Source: Modicisalibacter sp049808615
GTDB lineage: Bacteria > Pseudomonadota > Gammaproteobacteria > Pseudomonadales > Halomonadaceae
Direction of reading: 5' to 3'
Assembly: GCF_049808615.1 (NCBI RefSeq)
Contig: NZ_JBNCAN010000001.1
Coordinates: forward strand, 217,920 to 281,919
DNA: 64,000 nt
Shown here: piece after piece, positions 50,746 to 60,046 of the stretch
Position numbering within the stretch: the first letter of the stretch is position 1
Layout: every line of letters starts with the position of its first letter
The notes under the pieces: model-generated
Told to the model about the DNA's origin: nothing
The model's input: the letters and a program-made list of their open reading frames with translations, nothing else
Database searches by the model: none
Translations under genes and position numbers: made by a program

Positions 50746-53504
50746 TGGCAGTTCAGGAAAGTGTCGCCAGCCTAAAGCACGTCACCCTGTCGTACGGCAG
50801 CGTTCGAAAAGGCAAGGTCAAGGCGCTGGATGATCTGAGTCTCGATATCCCCAGGGGTCAGATGGTGGGATTGATCGGCCCGGACGGGGTCGGCAAGTCG
50901 AGTCTGATGGCGCTGGTGTCCGGCGCTCGTCGCCTTCAGCAGGGCAGCGTTTGGGTGCTCGGCGGCGACATGGCGGATGCGGAGCATCGCCGCGTCTACT
51001 GCCCGCTGATTGCCTACATGCCCCAGGGCCTGGGCAAGAATCTCTATCCCACCCTGAGCGTGCGAGAAAACCTCGAGTTTTTCGGCCGGCTGTTCGGCCA
51101 GGGCAAGGAGGAGCGGGATCGTCGCATCGCGGACCTGACCCGCAGCACCGGGCTTGAAAAATTCACCGAGCGCCCGGCGGGCAAGCTTTCCGGCGGCATG
51201 AAGCAAAAGCTCGGGCTGTGCTGTGCCTTGATCCACGATCCGGATCTTCTGATCCTCGACGAGCCTACCACCGGGGTCGATCCCTTGGCGCGCAATCAGT
51301 TCTGGGATCTGATCGCGCGCATTCGACGCCAGCGGCCGCAGATGAGTGTGCTGGTGGCTACCGCCTACATGGATGAGGCGGCGCGTTTCGACTGGCTGGT
51401 GGCCATGGACGCGGGCCGCATTCTCTCGGTCGGCACGCCAACGGAACTACTCGAGCGCACCGACAGCGAGAATCTCGAGGCCGCCTTCATCGCTCTGTTG
51501 CCGGAAGCCAAGCGCGCACAGCATCGCAAGGTGGAGATACCTCCGCGCGAATCCAGTGACGAGATCGCCATCGAGGCCTTTGGGCTGACCAAGCGCTTTG
51601 ATGATTTCACCGCGGTGGATCACGTGAGCTTTCGTATCGAACGCGGCGAGATTTTCGGCTTTCTTGGCTCCAACGGCTGCGGCAAATCCACCACCATGAA
51701 GATGCTGACCGGCCTTCTGCCCTTTAGCGAGGGCGAGGCCTGGCTGTTCGGCCAGCCGGTGGACCCGAGCGACCTGGAGATACGTCAGCGAGTCGGCTAC
51801 ATGTCCCAGGCTTTCTCCCTGTACGGCGAGCTGACGGTGCGTCAGAACCTTGAACTGCATGCGCGCCTTTATCGGATTCCCGAAGAGGAACGTGAACCGC
51901 GCATCGAGGAAATGCTCGAACGCTTTTCGCTCGAATCCGTGGTCGACAGCCTTCCCATGAGCTTGCCTCTGGGGGTCCGTCAACGCCTGTCCCTGGCGGT
52001 GGCGGTGATTCACAAGCCGGAAATATTGATTCTCGACGAGCCGACCTCCGGGGTCGATCCGGTGGCCAGGGACAACTTCTGGGAACTGCTGATTTACATG
52101 TCCCGGGAAGAGCAGGTCACCATCTTCATCTCCACCCACTTCATGAACGAGGCACTGCGCTGCGATCGCATGTCGATGATGCATGCAGGCAAGGTGCTGG
52201 ACAGCGATACCCCGACGGCGTTGCAGGAAAAGCAGAACGCCCCGACCCTGGAAGCCGCCTTCATCGCCTATCTCGAGCAGGCCAGCGACGATGCGTCTGA
52301 TGCGGATCCACTCCTGGATACACCTGCCACTGTATCGCAATCGCCTTCGGAGCAGACCTCTCAAACGTCGGAGCCCAAACGCTTCAGCTTCCTGCGTCTT
52401 TACAGCTACGCAAGTCGGGAGGCCATGGAGCTGCGCCGGGACCCTGTGCGCGGCATCCTTGCCTTGCTAGGAAGCGTGATACTGATGTTCATCATGGGGT
52501 ACGGCATCAGCATGGACGTGGAAGACCTGCCCTATGCAGTGCTTGACTACGACCAGACCACCACCAGCCATGAATACGCCTTGAACCTGGCGGGATCGCG
52601 CTATTTCATCGAGCAGCCACCGCTTGCCAATATCAATCAGCTCGATGAGCGCATGCGTACCGGCGAGATCAGTCTGGGGGTGGTCATTCCGCCGGGGTTC
52701 GGGCGCGATCTCAAGCGAGGCGCCAATCCAGAAGTCGCTTTCTGGGTCGATGGCTCGATGCCCAGCCGCGCGGATACGGTCAAGGGCTACGTTCAGGGCA
52801 TTCACGTGGACTACCTGAAAAACCTCGCCCGGCACGCACCGGTTGGCGTCAGCCCGATCTCCGCAGAGGTGGCGCTTCGCTACCGCTACAACCCGGACGT
52901 GCAGAGCCTGCCCGCCATGGTGCCGGCGGTGATTCCCATGCTGCTGATGATGATTCCGGCGATGCTTACCGCCCTTGGAGTGGTGCGCGAGAAGGAAATG
53001 GGCTCGATCACCAACTTCTATGTCACTCCGGTGACCCGAACGGAATTCCTGCTGGGCAAGCAGCTGCCCTATGTCGTGCTGGGCATGGTGAATTTTCTGA
53101 TCATGGTGGCCCTGGCGGTGTTTGTCTTCGACGTACCGATAAAGGGCAGTTTCCTGACTTTGTGCATCGCCGGACTTTTGTACATATTCTGCGCAACTGG
53201 GCTTGGCCTTCTGATGTCCTCGGTGCTCAACAGTCAGATCGCCGCCATCTTCGGCACCATGATCGCTACCCTGATCCCCGCGGTGCAGTTCTCCGGCATG
53301 ATTCACCCGGTGTCCGCCATGGAAGGAGGTGCTGCTTTCATCGGCAAGATCTATCCGACCGCCCACTTCTTGATCATCAGCCGCGGGGTGTTCGCCAAGG
53401 CGCTGGGCATGGCGGATCTCTATCCGTATCTCATTCCCTTGTTGATCATCATTCCTGTGCTGCTGCTACTCAGCATCGCCGGTCTTCGACAGCAGGAAAA
53501 ATGA
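50745..53504 (+). CDS. rbbA: Fused ABC ATPase-permease, RbbA-like
   Basis: A 919-residue protein with two ATPase domains and a permease. NBD1 (about residues 8-235) has Walker A GPDGVGKSSLM, in which Asp replaces the usual residue as in RbbA; NBD2 (about 280-510) has GSNGCGKSTTM and LDEPTSGVDP. An ABC-2 type membrane domain (about residues 560-919) follows. RbbA was first described as a ribosome-associated ATPase in E. coli, but its gene context and fusion argue for an exporter. It overlaps yhiI by one base. Confidence 0.9.
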   Translation: MAVQESVASLKHVTLSYGSVRKGKVKALDDLSLDIPRGQMVGLIGPDGVGKSSLMALVSGARRLQQGSVWVLGGDMADAEHRRVYCPLIAYMPQGLGKNLYPTLSVRENLEFFGRLFGQGKEERDRRIADLTRSTGLEKFTERPAGKLSGGMKQKLGLCCALIHDPDLLILDEPTTGVDPLARNQFWDLIARIRRQRPQMSVLVATAYMDEAARFDWLVAMDAGRILSVGTPTELLERTDSENLEAAFIALLPEAKRAQHRKVEIPPRESSDEIAIEAFGLTKRFDDFTAVDHVSFRIERGEIFGFLGSNGCGKSTTMKMLTGLLPFSEGEAWLFGQPVDPSDLEIRQRVGYMSQAFSLYGELTVRQNLELHARLYRIPEEEREPRIEEMLERFSLESVVDSLPMSLPLGVRQRLSLAVAVIHKPEILILDEPTSGVDPVARDNFWELLIYMSREEQVTIFISTHFMNEALRCDRMSMMHAGKVLDSDTPTALQEKQNAPTLEAAFIAYLEQASDDASDADPLLDTPATVSQSPSEQTSQTSEPKRFSFLRLYSYASREAMELRRDPVRGILALLGSVILMFIMGYGISMDVEDLPYAVLDYDQTTTSHEYALNLAGSRYFIEQPPLANINQLDERMRTGEISLGVVIPPGFGRDLKRGANPEVAFWVDGSMPSRADTVKGYVQGIHVDYLKNLARHAPVGVSPISAEVALRYRYNPDVQSLPAMVPAVIPMLLMMIPAMLTALGVVREKEMGSITNFYVTPVTRTEFLLGKQLPYVVLGMVNFLIMVALAVFVFDVPIKGSFLTLCIAGLLYIFCATGLGLLMSSVLNSQIAAIFGTMIATLIPAVQFSGMIHPVSAMEGGAAFIGKIYPTAHFLIISRGVFAKALGMADLYPYLIPLLIIIPVLLLLSIAGLRQQEK

Positions 53505-53505
53505 C

Positions 53506-54621
53506 ATGCGCATCCTCAGCAACATTCTCCAGCTCGGCATCAAGGAGCTACGCAGCCTGAGCCGCGACCCTGCCCTGATGCTATTGATCGTCTACGCCTT
53601 CAGCTTCAGCGTCTATTCCAGCGCCACCGCAGTGCCGGAAGCACCCTTCAGAGCCACCATCGGCGTGGTCAACGAGGACCCGTCGCCGCTTTCCTATCGC
53701 ATTCTCGATGCCTTTCAACTGCCCTACTTTCTGCCGCCCGAACCCATTACCCATGCCCAGATGGACACCGGCATGGACGAAGGGCTGTACACCTTCACCT
53801 TGAACATCCCGCCAGATTTCCAGAGGGACCTGCTGGGCGGGCGCAACCCCGCTGTTCAGCTCAACGTCGACGCCACCCAGGTCAGCCAGGCGTTCACCGG
53901 TGCCGGGCATATCCAGCAGATCATCAATAGCGAGACCTCCAGTTTTCTGCAGCGCTATGCCGGACAGGATGCGCTGCCGGTGGAGGCCGTGGTGCGCATG
54001 AACTACAACCCCAACCTGGATCGCAGCTGGTTCGGTGCCGTCAACTCGGTCATCGATCAGATCACCATGCTCTCGATCATCCTGACCGGCGCGGCGCTGA
54101 TTCGCGAGCGCGAACACGGCACCATCGAACACCTTCTGGTCATGCCGGTAACCCCGGTGGAGATCATGATAGCCAAGGTGTGGTCCATGGGGCTGGTAGT
54201 GCTGCTGGCCTCCGCCTTTGCCCTGCGCTTCGTGGTGCAAACCTGGCTGAACATACCCTTGGCGGGCTCCCTGTGGCTGTTCCTGCTGGGAGCCGCGCTG
54301 CACTTGTTCGCCACCACCTCCATGGGCATCTTCTTCGGCACCGTGGCCCGATCGATGCCGCAACTGGGGCTCTTGATCATCCTCGTGCTGATCCCCCTAC
54401 AGATTCTCTCCGGGGGCATGACGCCGCGGGAAAGCATGCCGGAAGCCATCCAGAACATCATGCTCACAGCGCCCACCACCCATTTCATCGAACTCGCTCA
54501 GGCGATACTCTTTAGAGGTGCGGGGTTCGCTATCGTCTGGCCACAACTGTTGGCCCTGGCGGTCATTGGCGGTCTATTCTTTATTATCGCCCTGTCGCGG
54601 CTGCGCAAGTCATTGAACTGA
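53506..54621 (+). CDS. yhhJ: ABC-2 type permease, YhhJ-like
   Basis: A 371-residue ABC-2 permease: one N-terminal helix, a periplasmic domain (about residues 35-165) and five C-terminal helices with the conserved IREREHGTIEHLLVMPVTPVEIMIAKVW segment (about 198-225) and GIFFGTVARSMPQ. It would pair with the permease half of RbbA. Same order as E. coli yhhJ. Confidence 0.88.
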   Translation: MRILSNILQLGIKELRSLSRDPALMLLIVYAFSFSVYSSATAVPEAPFRATIGVVNEDPSPLSYRILDAFQLPYFLPPEPITHAQMDTGMDEGLYTFTLNIPPDFQRDLLGGRNPAVQLNVDATQVSQAFTGAGHIQQIINSETSSFLQRYAGQDALPVEAVVRMNYNPNLDRSWFGAVNSVIDQITMLSIILTGAALIREREHGTIEHLLVMPVTPVEIMIAKVWSMGLVVLLASAFALRFVVQTWLNIPLAGSLWLFLLGAALHLFATTSMGIFFGTVARSMPQLGLLIILVLIPLQILSGGMTPRESMPEAIQNIMLTAPTTHFIELAQAILFRGAGFAIVWPQLLALAVIGGLFFIIALSRLRKSLN

Positions 54622-54716
54622 TACCCTGCTGCCGCAACGCTGGTCGCATCACTCTCAAACGGGTGACAACGCACACGGGCCTTTTCATTCGGCCCATTGA
54701 CAAGGAGTCAATCACC

Positions 54717-55910
54717 ATGTCTCAGGCATTTCAGGCACATCTCGATCGGCAGCTTCAGGAGCTGCGCGAGGAAGGGCTCTACAAGCAGGAGCGCGAGCTA
54801 CTCTCGCCTCAACGGGCCAAGGTCAAGGTCGCGAGCGGCGAAGTCATCAATTTCTGCGCCAACAACTACCTGGGCCTGGCGGATGACCCGGACCTGATCG
54901 CCGCGGCCAAACGCGGCCTCGACGATCAGGGCTTCGGCATGGCCTCGGTGCGTTTCATCTGCGGTACTCACGCAGAGCATCGTCATCTGGAAAAACGCCT
55001 GGCGGAGTTTCTGGGCATGGACGACGCCATCCTCTATTCGTCTTGTTTCGATGCCAACGGTGGGCTGTTCGAGACTCTGTTCGGCGCCGAGGACGCGATC
55101 ATCTCCGATGCCTTGAATCACGCCTCGATCATCGACGGCGTGCGGCTGTGCAAGGCCAAGCGCTATCGCTACGCCAACAACGACATGACGGAGCTTGAAG
55201 CGCGCCTAAAGGAAGCCAGTGATGCCGGCGCGCGCTTCAAGCTGATCGCCACGGACGGCGTGTTCTCCATGGACGGCGTGATCGCCAACCTCAAGGGCAT
55301 CTGCGATCTTGCCGAGCGCTATGATGCGATGGTGATGATCGATGACTGCCACGCCAGCGGCTTTCTCGGTGACAAGGGTCGCGGTACCCACGAATATCAC
55401 CAGGTGATGGATCGCGTGGACATCGTCACCACCACCCTGGGCAAGGCCCTCGGCGGCGCCTCCGGGGGCGTCACCGCGGCGCGCGGTGCCATCGCCGAAT
55501 GGCTGCGCCAGCGCTCCCGGCCCTATCTGTTTTCCAATGCGTTGGCCCCGCCCATCGTGGCCGCCAGCCTTGCGGTACTCGACATGGTCGAACAGGGCGA
55601 TAAGCTACGCAGCCAGCTGTGGGACAACGTTGCACGCTTTCGCGAAGGCATGAGCCAGGCCGGCTTTACCCTGGCCGGTGCCGATCATCCGATCATACCG
55701 GTGATGCTGGGGGATGCACGCCTGGCCAGCGAATTCGCCGATCGGCTGCTCGAGGAAGGCATCTATGTGATCGGCTTTTCCTTTCCCGTGGTGCCCAAGG
55801 GGCAGGCGCGCATTCGCACCCAGATGTCCGCGGCTCACACGTCTGAACAAATCGACACCGCCATCGATGCCTTCACCCGCATCGGTCGCGAACTCAAGGT
55901 GATTTCATGA
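54717..55910 (+). CDS. kbl: Glycine C-acetyltransferase (2-amino-3-ketobutyrate CoA ligase)
   Basis: A 397-residue PLP enzyme cleaving 2-amino-3-ketobutyrate with CoA to glycine and acetyl-CoA. It belongs to the alpha-oxoamine synthase family: INFCANNYLGLADDP, GMASVRFICGT, DALNHASIIDGVRL and the PLP-Lys context TTLGKALGGASGG. E. coli Kbl has 398 residues. ATG 54717 follows AAGGAG; an open frame upstream is not conserved. It overlaps tdh by 4 bp; together they degrade threonine. Confidence 0.96.
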   Translation: MSQAFQAHLDRQLQELREEGLYKQERELLSPQRAKVKVASGEVINFCANNYLGLADDPDLIAAAKRGLDDQGFGMASVRFICGTHAEHRHLEKRLAEFLGMDDAILYSSCFDANGGLFETLFGAEDAIISDALNHASIIDGVRLCKAKRYRYANNDMTELEARLKEASDAGARFKLIATDGVFSMDGVIANLKGICDLAERYDAMVMIDDCHASGFLGDKGRGTHEYHQVMDRVDIVTTTLGKALGGASGGVTAARGAIAEWLRQRSRPYLFSNALAPPIVAASLAVLDMVEQGDKLRSQLWDNVARFREGMSQAGFTLAGADHPIIPVMLGDARLASEFADRLLEEGIYVIGFSFPVVPKGQARIRTQMSAAHTSEQIDTAIDAFTRIGRELKVIS

Positions 55911-56932
55911 AAGCGTTATCGAAACTCAAGCCGGAACCCGGCATCTGGATGACCGATGCGCCGGTGCCGGAAATCGGCCACAACGATGTGCTGATCAAGA
56001 TTCATCGCACCGCTATCTGCGGCACCGACATGCACATCTATCAGTGGGATGAGTGGTCCCAGAACACCGTGCCGGTGCCGATGATCACCGGCCACGAATA
56101 TTCCGGCGAGATCGTCGCCCTCGGCGAAGAAGTCCGGGGGTTCGAGGTGGGCGACCGGGTCTCCGGCGAGGGCCACGTCACCTGTGGCCACTGCCGTAAC
56201 TGTCGCGCCGGACGACGTCATCTGTGCCGCAACAGCGTCGGCGTGGGCGTCAATCGCCCCGGCGCCTTCGCCGAATACATGACGCTGCCCGCCTACAATC
56301 TGTTCAAGTTGCCGGACGAGATTTCCGATGAGATGGCGGCGATCTTCGATCCCTTCGGCAACGCGGTGCACACCGCCCTGGCCTTTGATGTGGTGGGCGA
56401 GGACGTGCTGATCACTGGTGCCGGTCCCATCGGCATCATGGCCGCCGCGGTGATACGCCATATCGGCGCCCGCCATGTGGTGATCACCGACATCAACGAC
56501 TACCGCCTGGAACTGGCGGCCAAGATGGGCGCGACGCGCACCGTCAACGTCTCCAGGGAGAGGCTCCAGGACGTGATGGCCGACCTGCACATGCATGAAG
56601 GCTTTGACGTGGTGCTGGAAATGTCCGGCGTGCCGGCGGCAGTGGATGAAATGCTCGATGTCATCAACCACGGCGGCAAGATCGCCATGCTCGGCATTCC
56701 GCCCAAGGAAATGGCCATCGACTGGACCAAGGTGATCTTCAAGGGCCTGACCATCAAGGGCATCTACGGCCGGGAGATGTTCGAGACCTGGTACAAGATG
56801 GCGAGTCTCATTCAGTCCGGGCTCGATCTGAGCCCGATCATCACCCACCGCTTCAGTATCGACGACTTCGAGAAAGGCTTCGAGGTGATGGGAACAGGGA
56901 AGTCGGGAAAGGTCGTTCTGGATTGGACGTAA
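55907..56932 (+). CDS. tdh: L-threonine 3-dehydrogenase
   Basis: A 341-residue zinc medium-chain dehydrogenase, the same length as E. coli Tdh, oxidising threonine to 2-amino-3-ketobutyrate with NAD+. Catalytic zinc ligands are in AICGTDMHIYQWD and GHEYSGE; structural zinc cysteines in CGHCRNCRAGRRHLC; the Rossmann motif is GAGPIGIMAAAV. Translationally coupled to kbl, followed by a strong terminator. Confidence 0.97.
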   Translation: MKALSKLKPEPGIWMTDAPVPEIGHNDVLIKIHRTAICGTDMHIYQWDEWSQNTVPVPMITGHEYSGEIVALGEEVRGFEVGDRVSGEGHVTCGHCRNCRAGRRHLCRNSVGVGVNRPGAFAEYMTLPAYNLFKLPDEISDEMAAIFDPFGNAVHTALAFDVVGEDVLITGAGPIGIMAAAVIRHIGARHVVITDINDYRLELAAKMGATRTVNVSRERLQDVMADLHMHEGFDVVLEMSGVPAAVDEMLDVINHGGKIAMLGIPPKEMAIDWTKVIFKGLTIKGIYGREMFETWYKMASLIQSGLDLSPIITHRFSIDDFEKGFEVMGTGKSGKVVLDWT

Positions 56933-56985
56933 TTCGATCTATTGCGCTCGTGACGATCACGCAACCAATATTTTACAACGCTGCA

Positions 56986-57019
56986 AAAGACCCTCGCTTA
57001 TGAAATAGCGAGGGTCTTT
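56986..57019. terminator. Bidirectional terminator between tdh and the PEBP gene
   Basis: AAAGACCCTCGC (56986-56997) pairs perfectly with GCGAGGGTCTTT (57008-57019) around a 10-nt loop, with A/T tracts on both sides. It can serve both convergent genes. Confidence 0.85.
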
Positions 57020-57037
57020 CTTCAACGCGAGCCAATT

Positions 57038-57661
57038 TTAGCGTAACGCGGGATTCAGCGTATAAGTGCCGGTCACCGTGGCCTTGTCCAGCACATGATC
57101 CTGCAGCGCCTTCTCGGCTTCGATACCGGTGAATTCACCGTTCAGCCCCAGGGATTCCACGTCGAGCGCATAGACCGTGAAATGATAATGGTGCATGCGC
57201 TCGTCGTTCCAGGGCGGGCAGGGACCATCGTAGCCGCCGTAGGTGCCTTCCATGTCCGGGTCACCGGCCAGGAAATCGGTGAAGGAATTGATGCCGCGCA
57301 GGCCGAGTTCGCTGGGGCCGGGCTCCTTGCCATGGGGCGTGACGCCGTCTGAATCCGCGCCCTCCTCGATAGCACTGGTGTTCACTGGAATATCCACCAA
57401 TACCCAGTGATAGAAGTTACGCCGCTTGAGATCCGCCGGCAGCATCTTCCCGGACTGATTGGCGTCGCTGGCATCCTCGGGCACGTCCGGGTCCACCACC
57501 AGGATGGCATAGCTCTTCGTATTTTCCGGAGCACCTTCCCAGGTGAGAGCAGGGTTGCGGTTCGGCCCGGTGGCCATGGGTTCACCATCGCCCGGCACGC
57601 CAAACGCGAACCTTTCGGGAATGGGTTGGCGGTCGTTGATGCCCTGTATGGTCAGCTTCAT
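57038..57661 (-). CDS. PEBP-family (YbhB/YbcL-like) protein
   Basis: A 207-residue phosphatidylethanolamine-binding-protein fold. Features are NRNPALTWEGAPENTKSYAILVVDPDVP (positions about 33-60), FYHWVLVDIP and the GYDGPCPPWNDERMHHYHF pocket region. Bacterial PEBP roles are poorly known. ATG 57661 follows GGAGG and is preferred to an upstream start at 57688. Confidence 0.85.
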   Translation of the reverse strand: MKLTIQGINDRQPIPERFAFGVPGDGEPMATGPNRNPALTWEGAPENTKSYAILVVDPDVPEDASDANQSGKMLPADLKRRNFYHWVLVDIPVNTSAIEEGADSDGVTPHGKEPGPSELGLRGINSFTDFLAGDPDMEGTYGGYDGPCPPWNDERMHHYHFTVYALDVESLGLNGEFTGIEAEKALQDHVLDKATVTGTYTLNPALR

Positions 57662-57896
57662 TGTCACCTCCTGTGTCATTGATCGCATCTGCTTCAGCCT
57701 AGCAGGCCGTTGGACTTAACGCTGAGCTACTGCTGACTCGATAACCATTATTTGTGGTCATTGTCTTACGTTTTTTCAAGGCATTGATACTTCCCGAGTC
57801 TTATCGGTTAGCCTGAAACGTTGAATAAAACGTACCATGGCGCCTTCGCCGGCAGTGTGTAAAGCTGAAGCTCAATCCGACCTTTTCGCGATCGCC

Positions 57897-59003
57897 ATGA
57901 CTGACAACAACACTTTAAATCACGCCTCGACTCCCGTAGAACTCGGCTTTTCCATGCCCGCCGAGTTTGCGCCCCACGATGCCTGCTGGATGCTGTGGCC
58001 CCAACGCCCCGACAACTGGCGTTACGGTGCCAAGCCGGCCCAAGAGGCCTTCGTCGCGGTGGCCAGCGCCATCGCCGAAAGCGAGACGGTATTTGTCGGC
58101 GTCAACGACGACCAGTACGAGAATGCCCGCCATCACTTGCCCGCTCATATCCGCGTGATCGAACTCTCGAGCAACGATGCTTGGATGCGCGATGTCGGGC
58201 CCACCTTCCTGACCCATGCGGACGGGCGACTGGCGATGGTGGACTGGGAATTCAATGCCTGGGGCGGTCTCAACGGGGGGCTCTATTTCCCCTGGGACAA
58301 GGATCGGCGCATTCGCATGAAGATCGCCGAGATGTTGGGAATCGAGCGCTTCATCTTGCCGTTGGTACTCGAGGGTGGAGCGATCCATGTGGATGGCGAA
58401 GGCACCCTGATCACCACTGAGGAGTGCCTGCTCAACCCCAATCGCAATCCGGAATGGAACAAGGCGGACATGGAACGCGTGCTGAGAGGCTTTCTCGGCG
58501 TGAGCACGATCATCTGGCTACCCCGGGGCTGTCATCAGGATGAGACCGATGGCCACGTCGACAACCTGTGCTGCTTCGTCGCCCCGGGAGAAGTGGCACT
58601 GACCTGGACCGACGACGAGAACGACCCGCAGCATGTTATTTCCCGTGAAGCGCGGGAAATCCTGGAAAATGTCACGGACGCCCAGGGACGCCGCCTAAAG
58701 GTTCATTTATTGCCCCAGCCGGGGCCACTGACCATCGCCGACACGGAAGCCAGCGGCGTCGATCGTCTGAGCGGCTCAAAGCCCCGTCAGCCCGGCGATC
58801 GCATGGCCGGCTCCTATGTCAATTTCTATATTGGCAACTCGGTCGTCGTCATGCCGCTGCTCGATCCTGCTCATGACAATGAAGCCAAGACCATCCTCGA
58901 AGCTCTCTTCCCGGACAGGCATGTCATTGGCGTGCAGGCTCGCGAGATTCTACTGGGAGGAGGCAATGTCCACTGCATTACCCAACAGCAGCCCAAATGT
59001 TGA
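57897..59003 (+). CDS. aguA: Agmatine deiminase
   Basis: A 368-residue enzyme of the guanidino-modifying superfamily converting agmatine to N-carbamoylputrescine and ammonia. Signature segments are MPAEFAPHDACWMLWPQRPDNWR, SSNDAWMRDVGPTF, EGGAIHVDGEGT, HQDETDGHVDN and the catalytic Cys in GGGNVHCITQQ (near residue 360). A start at 57837 is open; 57897 gives the usual length. No N-carbamoylputrescine amidase gene (aguB) is adjacent. Confidence 0.93.
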   Translation: MTDNNTLNHASTPVELGFSMPAEFAPHDACWMLWPQRPDNWRYGAKPAQEAFVAVASAIAESETVFVGVNDDQYENARHHLPAHIRVIELSSNDAWMRDVGPTFLTHADGRLAMVDWEFNAWGGLNGGLYFPWDKDRRIRMKIAEMLGIERFILPLVLEGGAIHVDGEGTLITTEECLLNPNRNPEWNKADMERVLRGFLGVSTIIWLPRGCHQDETDGHVDNLCCFVAPGEVALTWTDDENDPQHVISREAREILENVTDAQGRRLKVHLLPQPGPLTIADTEASGVDRLSGSKPRQPGDRMAGSYVNFYIGNSVVVMPLLDPAHDNEAKTILEALFPDRHVIGVQAREILLGGGNVHCITQQQPKC

Positions 59004-59085
59004 GCCTACAGGAGGCGTCACCGCCCCTCCCAAGCGTACCTCGATGGCCTTATCGGTATCACGTAGATAATGCTTGATTCTCTGT

Positions 59086-59946
59086 TCATGGCTTCTGATT
59101 CCAAGCCTTCTCCGGTATGTCCACCACTGTGCCAGTAACTACGATACCGCCTCGGCTCGGTATCTCGACTTCTAGCAGACTTGGTCGCCCCATCGTCACA
59201 CCTTGGTGGATCGTTAGCTTTGCAGGTACCTTGATCAGTCCCGCCTCACGTAAATAACCGCCCAACGCCGCCGCTGCCGCGCCGGTGGCCGGATCTTCCA
59301 CCACGCCACCTACCGGGAAAGGATTACGCGCATGGAACCGCGACTCCGATTCGCGCCAGACGAGCTGCAGTGTAGTCAGGTTCTCCCGCAGCATCAGCGC
59401 TTTGAGCGCTTCGAAGTCATAATCCAGTCGTTCGAGCCTCGTCTTCGATGCCACCGCCAGCACCAGATGCCAGGCCCCGCCATAAGCCTTGGCCGGCGGC
59501 AGCTCCGCATTCAGCTCCGTGAAATGCCAGCCGAGAATCGCCAGTGCTTCCTCGACCAGGGCCGGCATGGCTGATTGGTAGTCTGGCGCCACCGACGTCA
59601 ATGACGCCTGCCAGCCACCGTCCACCTGACGAACCGTCACAGGCACCTTGCCCACGGCGGTATTCAACTCATAGGTGCCCTCCCCGCTCAGGCGTCCTAA
59701 TACCACACCGCTGGCCACGGTGGCATGACCACAGAAGCTCACCTCGGCCCGAGGACTGTAGTAACGCACGGTACGACTTTTGCCGTGAAGCGGCGCGATG
59801 AAAGCCGTCTCGGAATAGCCAACCTCTGCAGCAATACGCTGCATGGTAGCGGCGTCGGGTAGCGCCTCACCCACCCAGACGCCGGCAGGATTGCCGCCCC
59901 GGGGGTCACGGGTGAAAGCGGAAAGTCGATAGAGGGTGCCAGTCAT
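59086..59946 (-). CDS. PhzF-like isomerase
   Basis: A 286-residue protein of the PhzF/DapF-like fold with two pseudo-symmetric domains. Signatures are FTRDPRGGNPAGV, YSETAFI (the catalytic Glu), FCGHATVAS and the second half's VVEDPATGAAAAAL. PhzF-like proteins occur widely without phenazine synthesis; substrate unknown. ATG 59946 is chosen because AGGAG lies 7-8 nt ahead, whereas ATG 59952 is almost touching it. Confidence 0.88.
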   Translation of the reverse strand: MTGTLYRLSAFTRDPRGGNPAGVWVGEALPDAATMQRIAAEVGYSETAFIAPLHGKSRTVRYYSPRAEVSFCGHATVASGVVLGRLSGEGTYELNTAVGKVPVTVRQVDGGWQASLTSVAPDYQSAMPALVEEALAILGWHFTELNAELPPAKAYGGAWHLVLAVASKTRLERLDYDFEALKALMLRENLTTLQLVWRESESRFHARNPFPVGGVVEDPATGAAAAALGGYLREAGLIKVPAKLTIHQGVTMGRPSLLEVEIPSRGGIVVTGTVVDIPEKAWNQKP

Positions 59947-60046
59947 GAGCATTCTCCTGATCGGTGAGCCATGACTCGCATTCTGGCCTTAGCAAGTGTA
60001 ATAACAACATATCGATTCTCAGCCTCAGGCTTAACTGGAGTAAGCC

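Noticed and set aside
54677..54695. GGGCC/GGCCC hairpin upstream of kbl as a riboswitch or terminator
   Set aside because: Only a 5-bp stem, no T-run, and no larger conserved structure; probably incidental.
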